Assembly (NCBI GenBank): GCA_005800795.1
Contig: SYEN01000567.1
Coordinates: forward strand, 1-7,262
Direction: 5' to 3'
Source of the DNA: Burkholderiales bacterium
GTDB taxonomy: Bacteria; Pseudomonadota; Gammaproteobacteria; Burkholderiales; SG8-41
DNA length: 7,262 nt
The position numbers were made by a program, and so were the translations under genes. Positions 1 to 6,104 of this stretch are shown here, piece after piece; within the stretch, counting starts at the first letter, position 1; each line of letters begins with the position of its first letter. The notes below the pieces were generated by a model that did not search any database, had not been told where the DNA came from, and worked only from the letters and a program-made list of their open reading frames with translations.

Positions 1-177
1 CCACCAGGTATGGTGGGGAAACAGTCGAGATTCATCGCGAGTCAGACTGGATGAGATCGTACGATTGCGCGGGCGTGAATCGACAGCAGGCATCTCGATA
101 TCATAGGTACAGCCGTTGTAGCTAGTTTAAAGCGGATTAGATACGGTATCATCACTGTTTTTTCGCGGTCTTGAATT
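1..177. promoter_or_regulatory. Non-coding region upstream of ispB
   Basis: I see no convincing gene here. The region holds several palindromes: CCACCA/TGGTGG around a 4-nt loop at 1-16, ATCGTACGAT at 56-65, and GATAC-G-GTATC at 140-150. On the plus strand TATCAT at 147-152 is a 5/6 match to a sigma70 -10 box and overlaps the last palindrome, but no good -35 lies at the right distance. On the minus strand TATGAT (105-100) is a possible -10 for a leftward gene outside the window. In many betaproteobacteria ispB is divergent from the rplU-rpmA ribosomal genes, which would fit, but that gene is not visible. The promoter assignments are inference. Confidence 0.35.
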
Positions 178-1146
178 GTGTCCATAGATGCCATCCGCGA
201 GTTTATTGCTGCGGACATGCAGGCGATAGACCGCGTTATCCGTTCCCGTTTGACTTCCAGCGTCACGCTGGTTGGACAGGTTGCCGAGTATATCATCGGC
301 GGCGGCGGTAAACGCCTGCGTCCCGCGTTGGTGGTGCTCTCTGCGGGCGCGCACGGCTATCGCGGTGAAAGGCAGCACCAACTGGCAGCGGTGGTGGAGT
401 TCATCCAAACCGACACGCTGCTGCACGATGACGTGGTGGATGAATCCGGTCTGCGCCGGGGCCGCGCGACGGCCAATGCCCTGTTTGGCAACGCAGCCAG
501 CGTGCTTGTGGGCGATTTCGTGTATTCGCGTGCTTTTCAGATGATGGTTGAGGCCGGCGACATGCGCATCCTCGAAGTGCTGGCCGAGGCCACCAACGTC
601 ATCGCGGAAGGCGAAGTGCTGCAACTCATGAATTGCCGCAATCCCGATATCGACGAAGCCGGGTATTTGCAGGTGATTCGTTGCAAGACCGCCAAGCTGT
701 TTGAAGCGGCCACGCGCATCGGTGCGCTGCTGGGTGGGGCGGACAAATCAGCGGAAGACGCCATGGCGCGTTACGGCGCGCATTTGGGCACGGCGTTTCA
801 GTTGATCGACGACGTGCTCGACTACAGCGGCGACCATGCCGTGATCGGCAAAAACGTCGGCGACGATCTGGCAGAGGGCAAACCCACGCTGCCTTTGATT
901 CACGCCATACGGCGCGGCACGCCGGCGCAGGCGGCGGCGGTGCGTCGCGCCATCGAGGTAGGCGGGCGTAATGAACTGCCCGCGGTGCTGGCGGCCATCC
1001 GCGATACCGGTGCGCTCGACTACGCCCGCGATTGCGCCCGAACCGAGGCGCGCATGGCCACCGAAGCGCTGGCGGGGCTGGCGCCCAGCAGGCAGCGCGA
1101 ATATCTGGTAGAATTGACTGACTTTGCAGTCACGCGAAGTTACTGA
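178..1146 (+). CDS. ispB: Octaprenyl/polyprenyl diphosphate synthase IspB
   Basis: This is a cytosolic trans-polyprenyl diphosphate synthase. It condenses farnesyl diphosphate with several isopentenyl diphosphates to make the side chain of ubiquinone or menaquinone. The 322 residues match the family length. Visible motifs are GGGGKRLRP (41-49), which binds the diphosphate of the substrate; the first Asp-rich motif DDVVD (84-88) followed by RRGRATAN; GNAASVLVGDF (104-113); and the second Asp-rich motif GTAFQLIDDVLD (204-215), followed by GKNVGDDLAEGKPTLP. The GTG start is chosen because an in-frame TGA lies at 172-174 and because the protein then aligns with E. coli IspB from residue 1 without gaps up to the first Asp-rich motif. 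There is no good Shine-Dalgarno. One oddity is Asp79, five residues before the first Asp-rich motif, where E. coli IspB has Ala79. The gene is alone on its strand here and ends before a strong terminator. Confidence 0.96.
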   Translation: MSIDAIREFIAADMQAIDRVIRSRLTSSVTLVGQVAEYIIGGGGKRLRPALVVLSAGAHGYRGERQHQLAAVVEFIQTDTLLHDDVVDESGLRRGRATANALFGNAASVLVGDFVYSRAFQMMVEAGDMRILEVLAEATNVIAEGEVLQLMNCRNPDIDEAGYLQVIRCKTAKLFEAATRIGALLGGADKSAEDAMARYGAHLGTAFQLIDDVLDYSGDHAVIGKNVGDDLAEGKPTLPLIHAIRRGTPAQAAAVRRAIEVGGRNELPAVLAAIRDTGALDYARDCARTEARMATEALAGLAPSRQREYLVELTDFAVTRSY

Positions 1147-1184
1147 TTAAAATATTGAAAATAGCACCATCAGCATTCCACCAA

Positions 1185-1209
1185 GCGCGGCGCGGCCGCG
1201 TGTTTTTTT
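1185..1209 (+). terminator. Rho-independent terminator of ispB
   Basis: A perfect 6-bp GC-only stem, CGCGGC (1186-1191) with GCCGCG (1195-1200), closes a 3-nt GCG loop. It can be extended by a G-T pair at 1185/1201 and is followed by TG and seven T residues (1203-1209). It lies 38 nt after the ispB stop codon, which fits termination of ispB before the tRNA gene. Confidence 0.82.
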
Positions 1210-1223
1210 CTGTGGATCCCGAG

Positions 1224-1251
1224 TTGCAATGCCGGTGGCGAGTGGTTTATG
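1224..1251 (+). promoter_or_regulatory. Possible sigma70 promoter for tRNA-Pro
   Basis: TTGCAA (1224-1229, 4/6 match to -35) is followed after 16 nt by TTTATG (1246-1251, 3/6 match to -10). Because the ispB terminator lies just upstream, the tRNA probably needs its own promoter in 1210-1276, and this is the best pair I can find. The match is weak; TATCTG at 1263-1268 is an alternative -10 without a usable -35. Confidence 0.25.
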
Positions 1252-1276
1252 CGCGTTTTCAGTATCTGTTTCGATT

Positions 1277-1353
1277 CGGGGTGTAGCTCAGCCTGGTAGA
1301 GTACTGCGTTCGGGACGCAGGAGTCGGAGGTTCGAACCCTCTCACCCCGACCA
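1277..1353 (+). tRNA. tRNA-Pro, anticodon CGG
   Basis: A complete 77-nt cloverleaf. The acceptor stem CGGGGTG (1277-1283) pairs perfectly with CACCCCG (1343-1349), with discriminator A1350 and encoded CCA at 1351-1353. The D stem is GCTC/GAGT (1286-1289/1299-1302, one G-T pair) and the D loop contains GG. The anticodon stem CTGCG/CGCAG (1304-1308/1316-1320) closes the loop TTCGGGA, giving anticodon CGG at 1311-1313, which reads CCG (proline). The T arm is GGAGG/CCTCT with loop TTCGAAC. The C1-G72 pair is typical of bacterial tRNA-Pro. No neighbouring tRNA is present. Confidence 0.97.
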
Positions 1354-1360
1354 AATTTCT

Positions 1361-1404
1361 GGATGGCGCGTTTGTAGTTCAGTGCTGTTCGTACTGCGCC
1401 ATCC
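1361..1404. repeat. 9-bp inverted repeat between tRNA-Pro and hydrolase
   Basis: GGATGGCGC (1361-1369) is the exact reverse complement of GCGCCATCC (1396-1404), with 26 nt between. It occupies nearly all of the 58-bp gap between the tRNA 3' end and the stop codon of the convergent hydrolase gene. Neither orientation is followed by a T-run, so it is not a classical intrinsic terminator. It could stabilise or separate the two convergent transcripts. Part of the spacer and right arm (1373-1398) resembles the D arm to anticodon stem of the tRNA just upstream. Confidence 0.7.
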
Positions 1405-1411
1405 CTCAGCT

Positions 1412-3298
1412 TTACTTCACCAAAAAATCCCACCGCAACGCTGCGCGCTCGAGTATAGGCTTGATATCGTCCGCCAGCACCCAGCGCGCGGCCACCAGCT
1501 TTTGCGCCGCTGCGTGCACCGCATCCAGATACGCTGCGCGCGAAGCGTACCGTTCATCGATGGATAAACGCGGGTCGCCGCTTTGCTCACGCGCAACGCG
1601 CGTGCGCGCAAATACCAACGTCGAGCCTCGCATTTGCATCAGATCATCCGCTGCGCCCTGATCGGGATGACGCGGGTTCCAGCCGGTAAAGGTTGCCAAC
1701 GGCGCTGCAGTTTCCACGGGAATGATGCCCGCGACTTCGTTGCCGTCTGCGTCGATGGATGACACATAGGCTTTGTATTGCGTGCCCACTTTTGCCGGAT
1801 ATGCCGCGATGCCGCGCCCGATGTCCGGGCCGAAATCCAGCACCGAGGGCCGCACGAATCGTGCGGCGAATGATGCGCCAGGAATCTTTTTGTAGAACGC
1901 ACCCAGCGGTTCAGGCAGTACCGCTGTGCTGTTCTCCAAACGCGGAAACGCGCTAGCCGGCGGCGCCATACCCTTTGCCACCCATGCATCCAGACTCACC
2001 AACGCCGCGCGCACCAGCGGCCCGTAATCAACGATGTTGAACATGTGAGCGCCACGCGCGCCGGTGTTGGCGTCGGTGGCAGGCGGCGGTATCGCGCTGG
2101 ATGTGTGCTGGGTGCACGAGAAGAGATAGGTTCGTGCGAACGCAGCGGGTTCGGCGTCCTTCGTGCCGGTATCGTCAGTGTGAATCAGCGAGGCATCGCC
2201 GCGCCAGTACTCGGCTGAGGTGTTGGTGGCAAAAATCTTCGGCTGTTTGCCACGCGCCTTTAATCTCGCATACAAACCTTCGTCGTTAAACGGCGGCAGG
2301 CTGCCCACCGTACCTTGCGAATTGAGTGACGGCTGCCCGAAACGCAGATTGAATTCGCCGCGCCGCCCGCCTGCAACGTGAGGCCATACCGCGTCGAATA
2401 CCGTGCGCCCTTGTGTATCCTCGTCAAGGCCCAAATACAGCATTTCGCGTAAGAAGCGGCCGCTTTGGGAGACGCCAAACAGATAGGCCCCGTTCAAACC
2501 CTCTGCGCACGGATTACCTTCGGCCGCCGTGCCCCAGCGCAAAAAAGCTGCCGTGTCGCGCACCGCCAGAAAACTCGCGCCCACCAGCAGCGGATTTGCC
2601 GAGCGATAAACCACATCGTAAATCGCGCCCGGCTTGAATCCGCCCTTGACGGATACATGCCCGGCATCGGTAAAGCGCCAGCCCTCACGCGGCAGCACCA
2701 CCGCCGGCGCGCTGCCGTTCTCGCGCACGGTGATTGAGGCATCCGGATCATCAAGATTCGAGCACGCGTTGGGAATGTGATAACGATCCGCCAGCGGCAG
2801 CGACTCAGCCGCCTCGTTGGGCCGCAGCCGACAACGCACGAAGCCGCTGGCCCCTGGCACACGGGGTGCGTCCAGCACCATCAGCCCGTCCTGACGCGGT
2901 ACGTCGATCTGCCAGCCCACCCACGCCACTGCGTATCCCTGCCGCATCAAAAAGCCGTTTCCGAAATCCTTGGCAGTCGTGGGATCCGGCACACGCGGCG
3001 TGCTGTTGAACATCTCGATGGCCACCTTGCGGCCGCGGTTGGGCACATCCAGCAGCAGCTTGCCGTGGCCCTTTTTCATGTCGACGGGTTTCAGCAGATA
3101 AAAATCGCCGGAGAACTCCACCAGCCCCTGCGCATTGCGCGGCGCCAGCGCCATATCGGTGACGCGCTGGTGCAGCGGATGCGCCGGATCAACAGCAAAA
3201 CGGATGGTGCCAGCGATTTTTTCGTAGGCGCCGCTGGCACCGAAGAGTTGGCCGTCGAGGACGGCGGTGCGGGCTTGGATGTCGAGACGGGTTGGCAT
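1412..3298 (-). CDS. Alpha/beta hydrolase domain protein (Abhydrolase_10-like)
   Basis: A 628-residue protein resembling the large alpha/beta hydrolase-domain family common in Burkholderiales (Abhydrolase_10 type); substrates are mostly unknown and it is probably an esterase or lactonase. The nucleophile elbow is GVSQSGR (275-281), with Ser277 the likely nucleophile, followed by WPHVAGGRRGEFN (305-317), typical of this family. NTSAEYW (358-365) contains Glu363, a candidate acid, and CTQH (395-398) gives His398 as likely catalytic base. The N-terminus carries the family-like YEKIAGTIRFAVDP and LLLDVPNRGRK segments. There is no signal peptide, so it is probably cytoplasmic. The ATG start is supported by AAAGGA 7 nt upstream (3306-3311). 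It is the last gene of the minus-strand run and converges on tRNA-Pro. The family call is firm; the reaction is not known. Confidence 0.88.
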   Translation of the reverse strand: MPTRLDIQARTAVLDGQLFGASGAYEKIAGTIRFAVDPAHPLHQRVTDMALAPRNAQGLVEFSGDFYLLKPVDMKKGHGKLLLDVPNRGRKVAIEMFNSTPRVPDPTTAKDFGNGFLMRQGYAVAWVGWQIDVPRQDGLMVLDAPRVPGASGFVRCRLRPNEAAESLPLADRYHIPNACSNLDDPDASITVRENGSAPAVVLPREGWRFTDAGHVSVKGGFKPGAIYDVVYRSANPLLVGASFLAVRDTAAFLRWGTAAEGNPCAEGLNGAYLFGVSQSGRFLREMLYLGLDEDTQGRTVFDAVWPHVAGGRRGEFNLRFGQPSLNSQGTVGSLPPFNDEGLYARLKARGKQPKIFATNTSAEYWRGDASLIHTDDTGTKDAEPAAFARTYLFSCTQHTSSAIPPPATDANTGARGAHMFNIVDYGPLVRAALVSLDAWVAKGMAPPASAFPRLENSTAVLPEPLGAFYKKIPGASFAARFVRPSVLDFGPDIGRGIAAYPAKVGTQYKAYVSSIDADGNEVAGIIPVETAAPLATFTGWNPRHPDQGAADDLMQMRGSTLVFARTRVAREQSGDPRLSIDERYASRAAYLDAVHAAAQKLVAARWVLADDIKPILERAALRWDFLVK

Positions 3299-3322
3299 TG
3301 GAAAGTCCTTTGATAAGCGCTA

Positions 3323-3350
3323 ATTTTTCCACATTCAAAAACGGTTGCAA
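3323..3350 (-). promoter_or_regulatory. Possible promoter and operator of the hydrolase gene
   Basis: Reading the minus strand, TTGCAA (3350-3345, 4/6 to -35) and AAAAAT (3328-3323, 4/6 to -10) are separated by 16 nt and lie just upstream of the hydrolase Shine-Dalgarno. The -35 sits inside a 14-bp near-palindrome, ACGGTTGCAACTGT (3341-3354, one imperfect pair), which could be an operator. The 177-bp gap before the hydrolase makes an own promoter reasonable, but the box matches are weak. The rest of the gap (3355-3475) shows nothing I can name. Confidence 0.3.
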
Positions 3351-3475
3351 CTGTACGGGCAATATTGGCGGTTGGCGATGAGTCCCCTTACAAGCGCAAG
3401 ACAGGGTACTCGAACCCCACGGTTTGCGGTGAGACACAGGAAGTGTTGGTTTTCCCCATCAGCCTAAAGCATCTG

Positions 3476-3856
3476 CTAACCGCCGAATTCCTTATCAAAC
3501 AGCGCTTTATGCGGACGCAACGCATTCATCGCCCGTTCTTTCGACAAATGCGTCAGGTAAGGTTTTTCCTCTCCGAGCATAACCAGAAAGTATTCGTTGC
3601 TGGGATTCTTGCAGATCCGCCGTGTAATGAATTTCACGCCCTCGTGATTGTCATAAGTCTCGCTCGTCTCCAGCACCACCATTGCATCAGCACCGTTAAA
3701 CGACAACCGGGGATTGCTGGAGGTTAACTTGAGGTTGCTAAACTGCGTATCATTTTCAGAGCGCGCCTGCTTCATCCGCTTGGGAAACATCCATAACCCG
3801 TACACCGTTACGGCTACACCCAGCAAGGCCAAGACCAACGACAGCGTATCGGCCAA
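3476..3856 (-). CDS. Small single-span membrane protein, unknown function
   Basis: I do not recognise the family of this 126-residue protein. Residues 4-24 form one hydrophobic helix (LSLVLALLGVAVTVYGLW), followed by a basic stretch KRMKQAR, so the N-terminus is probably periplasmic or in the membrane and the rest cytoplasmic. The soluble part is mixed polar and ends in a segment (about 80-126) with charged and aromatic residues (NEYFLVML, LSKERAMNAL) that reads like a folded domain. The likely start is TTG at 3856: an in-frame TAG, the stop of the upstream gene, lies at 3892-3890, and a GGGGGG run 6 nt before the TTG can serve as Shine-Dalgarno. A GAGGA also touches the TTG but has no spacing. 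It begins 33 nt after the Bug gene and is probably cotranscribed with it. Base composition looks lower in GC than its neighbours. A real gene is likely but not certain. Confidence 0.68.
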   Translation of the reverse strand: MADTLSLVLALLGVAVTVYGLWMFPKRMKQARSENDTQFSNLKLTSSNPRLSFNGADAMVVLETSETYDNHEGVKFITRRICKNPSNEYFLVMLGEEKPYLTHLSKERAMNALRPHKALFDKEFGG

Positions 3857-3889
3857 TCCTCGCCCCCCGTATCCGTGCTTGCGGTTGAG

Positions 3890-4861
3890 CTACTGCACCT
3901 TCGCCCCCGAAGCCTTAACGACTTTTGCCCATTTCTCGGTCTCCATGGTATGCACTTCCCAAAACTCGGCTGGCGTGCCGGCGATCGATGTGCCGCCCAG
4001 GTCGGTAAGGCGCTGCATGATCTTGGGGTCTTTCAGCACGTCATTCACTTCGCGGTTGACGCGCGTGACGATGGCAGCCGGTGTGCCTTTGGATACGGCA
4101 ACGCCGAACCATGCGCTCGCCTCGAAACCGGGCACGGATTCTGCCACCGATTGCACGTCCGGTAATTGCGCCGAGCGTTTGGCGGTGGTCACAGCGAGCG
4201 CGCGCAAGTCACCGTTGCGAATGTAGCCGATGATGCCGGGCATATTGTCAAACATCAAATGGTTTTGACCGGAAATCAAATCGATGATTGCGGGCGCTGA
4301 GCCCTTGTATGGCACATGCACCATGTTGATGCCCGTCATCGCCTTGAACAGTTCACCCGAGAGATGTACCGATGTGCCCGCACCGCCGGAACTGAAATTC
4401 AACTTGCTGGGATTGGCTTTGGCGTGCGCGATGAAGCCCTGGACATTTTTTGCGGGCAGATTGCGCGTCACTGTCATTACGTTGGGCACGCGAATCAGTC
4501 CCGCCACGGGCGCCATATCACGCAGAAAGTTGAAATTGAGATTGGTGTAAAGCGTGGCGTTGATGGCGTTGGCCGGGTTGGTCAGAAACCAGGTATAACC
4601 GTCGGGCGCGGATTTCACCGCGATTTCAGTGCCGATGTTGTTTCCGGCGCCCGGTCGATTATCGACGACAATGGTTTGGCCCATGCGCTCGGAAAGGCGC
4701 GCGCCCATGATGCGCGCGACGATGTCGGTGGTGCCACCGGGCACGTACGGCACGATCCAGCGGATCGACCGCGCGGGGTACTCGGCAGCAGCCGCATTAC
4801 CCGTGGCAAATCCGGTTGTGCCGGCGGCCACAAAACCCAGAAACAATGGCTTCAAACGCAT
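3890..4861 (-). CDS. Bug/TctC-family periplasmic solute-binding protein
   Basis: A 323-residue extracytoplasmic binding protein of the Bug (Bordetella uptake gene)/TctC family, which captures small, usually carboxylated compounds for tripartite tricarboxylate-type transporters. Residues 1-26 form a signal peptide (MRLKPLFLGFVAAG, then AAAA before EYP). Family features follow: IVPYVPGGTTDIVAR (36-50), whose PGGxxD loop contacts ligand in solved members; VVDNRPGAGNNIGTE (65-79); APDGYT (85-90); GGAGTSVHLSGELF (159-172); HVPYKGSAPAIIDLISGQ (182-199); and a C-terminal KWAKVVKASGAKV. I chose the ATG at 4861 rather than the in-frame ATG at 4909, because GGAG lies 5 nt upstream of the former, the signal peptide then starts correctly, and the longer form would begin inside an inverted repeat. 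No TctA/TctB gene is in the window. It probably leads a transcript with the small membrane protein gene. The ligand is unknown. Confidence 0.94.
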   Translation of the reverse strand: MRLKPLFLGFVAAGTTGFATGNAAAAEYPARSIRWIVPYVPGGTTDIVARIMGARLSERMGQTIVVDNRPGAGNNIGTEIAVKSAPDGYTWFLTNPANAINATLYTNLNFNFLRDMAPVAGLIRVPNVMTVTRNLPAKNVQGFIAHAKANPSKLNFSSGGAGTSVHLSGELFKAMTGINMVHVPYKGSAPAIIDLISGQNHLMFDNMPGIIGYIRNGDLRALAVTTAKRSAQLPDVQSVAESVPGFEASAWFGVAVSKGTPAAIVTRVNREVNDVLKDPKIMQRLTDLGGTSIAGTPAEFWEVHTMETEKWAKVVKASGAKVQ

Positions 4862-4866
4862 ATTCA

Positions 4867-4870
4867 CTCC
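4867..4870 (-). promoter_or_regulatory. Ribosome binding site of the minus-strand Bug gene
   Basis: On the minus strand GGAG at 4870-4867 stands 5 nt before the ATG at 4861-4859. It decides the start in favour of 4861 over the upstream in-frame ATG at 4909, which has no comparable site. Confidence 0.75.
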
Positions 4871-4904
4871 ATCGATTAAAAAGCAGAAACGAAAAACAAT
4901 TCTT

Positions 4905-4930
4905 GTCATTCTTGCGCGTGCGGGAATGAC
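4905..4930. repeat. dRS3-like inverted repeat (GTCATTC...GAATGAC)
   Basis: Arms GTCATTCTTGC (4905-4915) and GCGGGAATGAC (4920-4930) form an 11-bp stem with two G-T pairs around a GCGT loop; the outer 7 bp are perfect. It resembles the short ATTCCC/GGGAAT repeats (dRS3 in Neisseria and similar units elsewhere) dispersed between genes in many proteobacteria. It lies in the divergent gap between the two Bug genes. No T-run follows on either strand. Confidence 0.65.
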
Positions 4931-5017
4931 GGCGTTGGTTTAGCTCGACTGTAGCCGGGCGACGAACTGCGGCATCATACCCCGTTCCCCCATAAAGTGG
5001 ACATGCGCAGACGCCAC

Positions 5018-5034
5018 TTGCATCAGCCATGTAA
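5018..5034. promoter_or_regulatory. Possible operator upstream of second Bug gene
   Basis: TTGCAT (5018-5023) and ATGTAA (5029-5034) form an imperfect inverted repeat with 5 nt between (one G-T mismatch), 20 nt upstream of the AGGAG. It is flanked by two copies of the palindrome TGCGCA (5004-5009 and 5037-5042). This could be a regulator site in the divergent 4862-5064 gap. I could not identify a convincing sigma70 promoter for either divergent gene. Confidence 0.2.
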
Positions 5035-5053
5035 ACTGCGCATCCCGATCTAC

Positions 5054-5058
5054 AGGAG
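5054..5058 (+). promoter_or_regulatory. Ribosome binding site supporting a TTG start
   Basis: AGGAG at 5054-5058 lies 6 nt before TTG at 5065. This is the best Shine-Dalgarno in the window and supports the TTG over the ATG 12 codons further in (5101), which would also cut off the charged start of the signal peptide. Confidence 0.8.
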
Positions 5059-5064
5059 TTTCGC

Positions 5065-6045
5065 TTGCAAACCTTTCTTAAGAGCCTGTTTCGCGCTGCA
5101 ATGCTGCTGGCTTTCGGCTTGTCCGCGCATGCCGCCGACTGGAAGCCCGAAAAGGTGATAGAGCTGATTGTGCCCACGGGGCCCGGCAGTGGTGTTGATG
5201 CCTCCGCGCGCACGGTGCAGCAGATTTTTCAGTCGAACAAAATGGTGGAGCAGGCCATCAACATCAGCAACAGGCCCGGCGGCAATTACGGTATTGCGAT
5301 GAATTATCTGGGCCAGCACAACAGCGATGCGCACAAACTGATGGTGCAGACCAGTACGCCGCTGACGGCGTTTATTCAGGGCCAGATCAAGCTCAATTAT
5401 TTTGAGTTCACGCCGATCGTGAATCTGATTTCGGAGCCCATAGCATTTGTGGTGGCGGCCAACTCACCGCTGAAGAGCGCTCGTGATCTGACCGCAAAAC
5501 TGAAGGCGGATCCCGAAGGGGTGAGCATCGCGTTGTCCGCTGCACGCGGCAATGCGTTTCACATCACCGCGGCTCTGGTGGCGCGTTCAGTGCAGGCGGA
5601 TATCAAGAAGTTGAAAATCGTGGTGTTCAATGCCTCCAGCGATGGCGTGATTGCAGCGGCGGGCGGGCACGTGGACGTGATGGCCGCGACTCCGGCAACG
5701 GTGATGCCGCTGGTGCAGGCGGGCAAGGTGCGCATCATCGGCATTGCCGCCAACACGCGGTTGAAAGGCGCGGCTGCGCAAGTGCCGACGTTCAAGGAGC
5801 AGGGCATTGATGCCGTGTTCGACGTGCCACGCGGCTTTATCAGCGCGCGCGGTTTGTCTGCGGATCAGGTGCGCTATTGGGACAGCGTGTTCGCGCGCAT
5901 GGTGAAATCGGATGACTGGAAACAGGCCGTGGAGAAAAATCAGTGGGTCGAAAATTATCTGACCAGCGCCGAGTTTGGCAAAGAACTGCGGCGTCAGCAC
6001 GGCATACTCAAGGATGTATTGAGCGAATTGGGTATGGTGCAGTAG
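5065..6045 (+). CDS. Divergent Bug/TctC-family solute-binding protein
   Basis: A 326-residue periplasmic solute-binding protein of the Bug/TctC superfamily. Residues 1-23 form a signal peptide (LKSLFRAAMLLAFGLSAHA, cut before ADW). The first ligand loop reads IVPTGPGSGVDASAR (35-49) in place of the common PxxPGGxxD form seen in the neighbouring Bug protein, closer to the GPGGG type known from citrate-binding TctC. It is followed by ISNRPGGNYGIAMNYL (67-82) at the usual NRPGAGG site and NSPLKSARDLTAKLKADP (133-150). The C-terminal half has the family pattern GHVDVMAATPATVMPLVQAGKVRIIGIA (201-228) and a VPTFKEQGID segment. The start is TTG, set by AGGAG 6 nt upstream. It is divergent from the other Bug gene and 59 bp upstream of the CoA-transferase gene on the same strand. 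The two Bug proteins are too different to be a recent duplication. The ligand is unknown. Confidence 0.9.
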   Translation: MQTFLKSLFRAAMLLAFGLSAHAADWKPEKVIELIVPTGPGSGVDASARTVQQIFQSNKMVEQAINISNRPGGNYGIAMNYLGQHNSDAHKLMVQTSTPLTAFIQGQIKLNYFEFTPIVNLISEPIAFVVAANSPLKSARDLTAKLKADPEGVSIALSAARGNAFHITAALVARSVQADIKKLKIVVFNASSDGVIAAAGGHVDVMAATPATVMPLVQAGKVRIIGIAANTRLKGAAAQVPTFKEQGIDAVFDVPRGFISARGLSADQVRYWDSVFARMVKSDDWKQAVEKNQWVENYLTSAEFGKELRRQHGILKDVLSELGMVQ

Positions 6046-6060
6046 CTGCTGCGCAGTTTT
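6044..6060 (+). terminator. Weak hairpin at the end of the second Bug gene
   Basis: AGCTGC (6044-6049) can pair with GCAGTT (6053-6058, one G-T pair) around a TGC loop, followed by TT and an A-rich stretch. The stem overlaps the stop codon and uses half of the T-run, so it would be a weak terminator at best. The following 6057-6092 is strongly AT-rich, which could hold a promoter for the next gene, though I find no clear -35/-10 pair. Confidence 0.22.
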
Positions 6061-6104
6061 AAAAATATCAATTAAAACAAATACTTACGTAAACACTCCT
6101 AGCC

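Noticed and set aside
127..624. 165-codon minus-strand open frame overlapping ispB
   Set aside because: It is antisense to ispB, rich in His and Arg, with no recognisable family.
2777..3313. 178-codon plus-strand open frame opposite the hydrolase gene
   Set aside because: It is antisense to a well-supported gene, the product shows no domain pattern, and long antisense frames are expected at this base composition.
3405..3420. TCGAACCC near 3410 as a tRNA remnant or att site matching tRNA-Pro
   Set aside because: Only 8 bases are shared with the T loop of tRNA-Pro, the T stem does not pair, and no wider similarity exists.
4316..4879. 187-codon plus-strand open frame opposite the Bug gene
   Set aside because: It is fully antisense to the TctC-like gene with strong motifs; its His/Gly/Arg-rich product looks like a shadow translation.
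4862..4909. 16-residue N-terminal extension of the minus-strand Bug protein
   Set aside because: The upstream ATG lies in an inverted repeat, has no ribosome site, and would place extra residues before a normal signal peptide.
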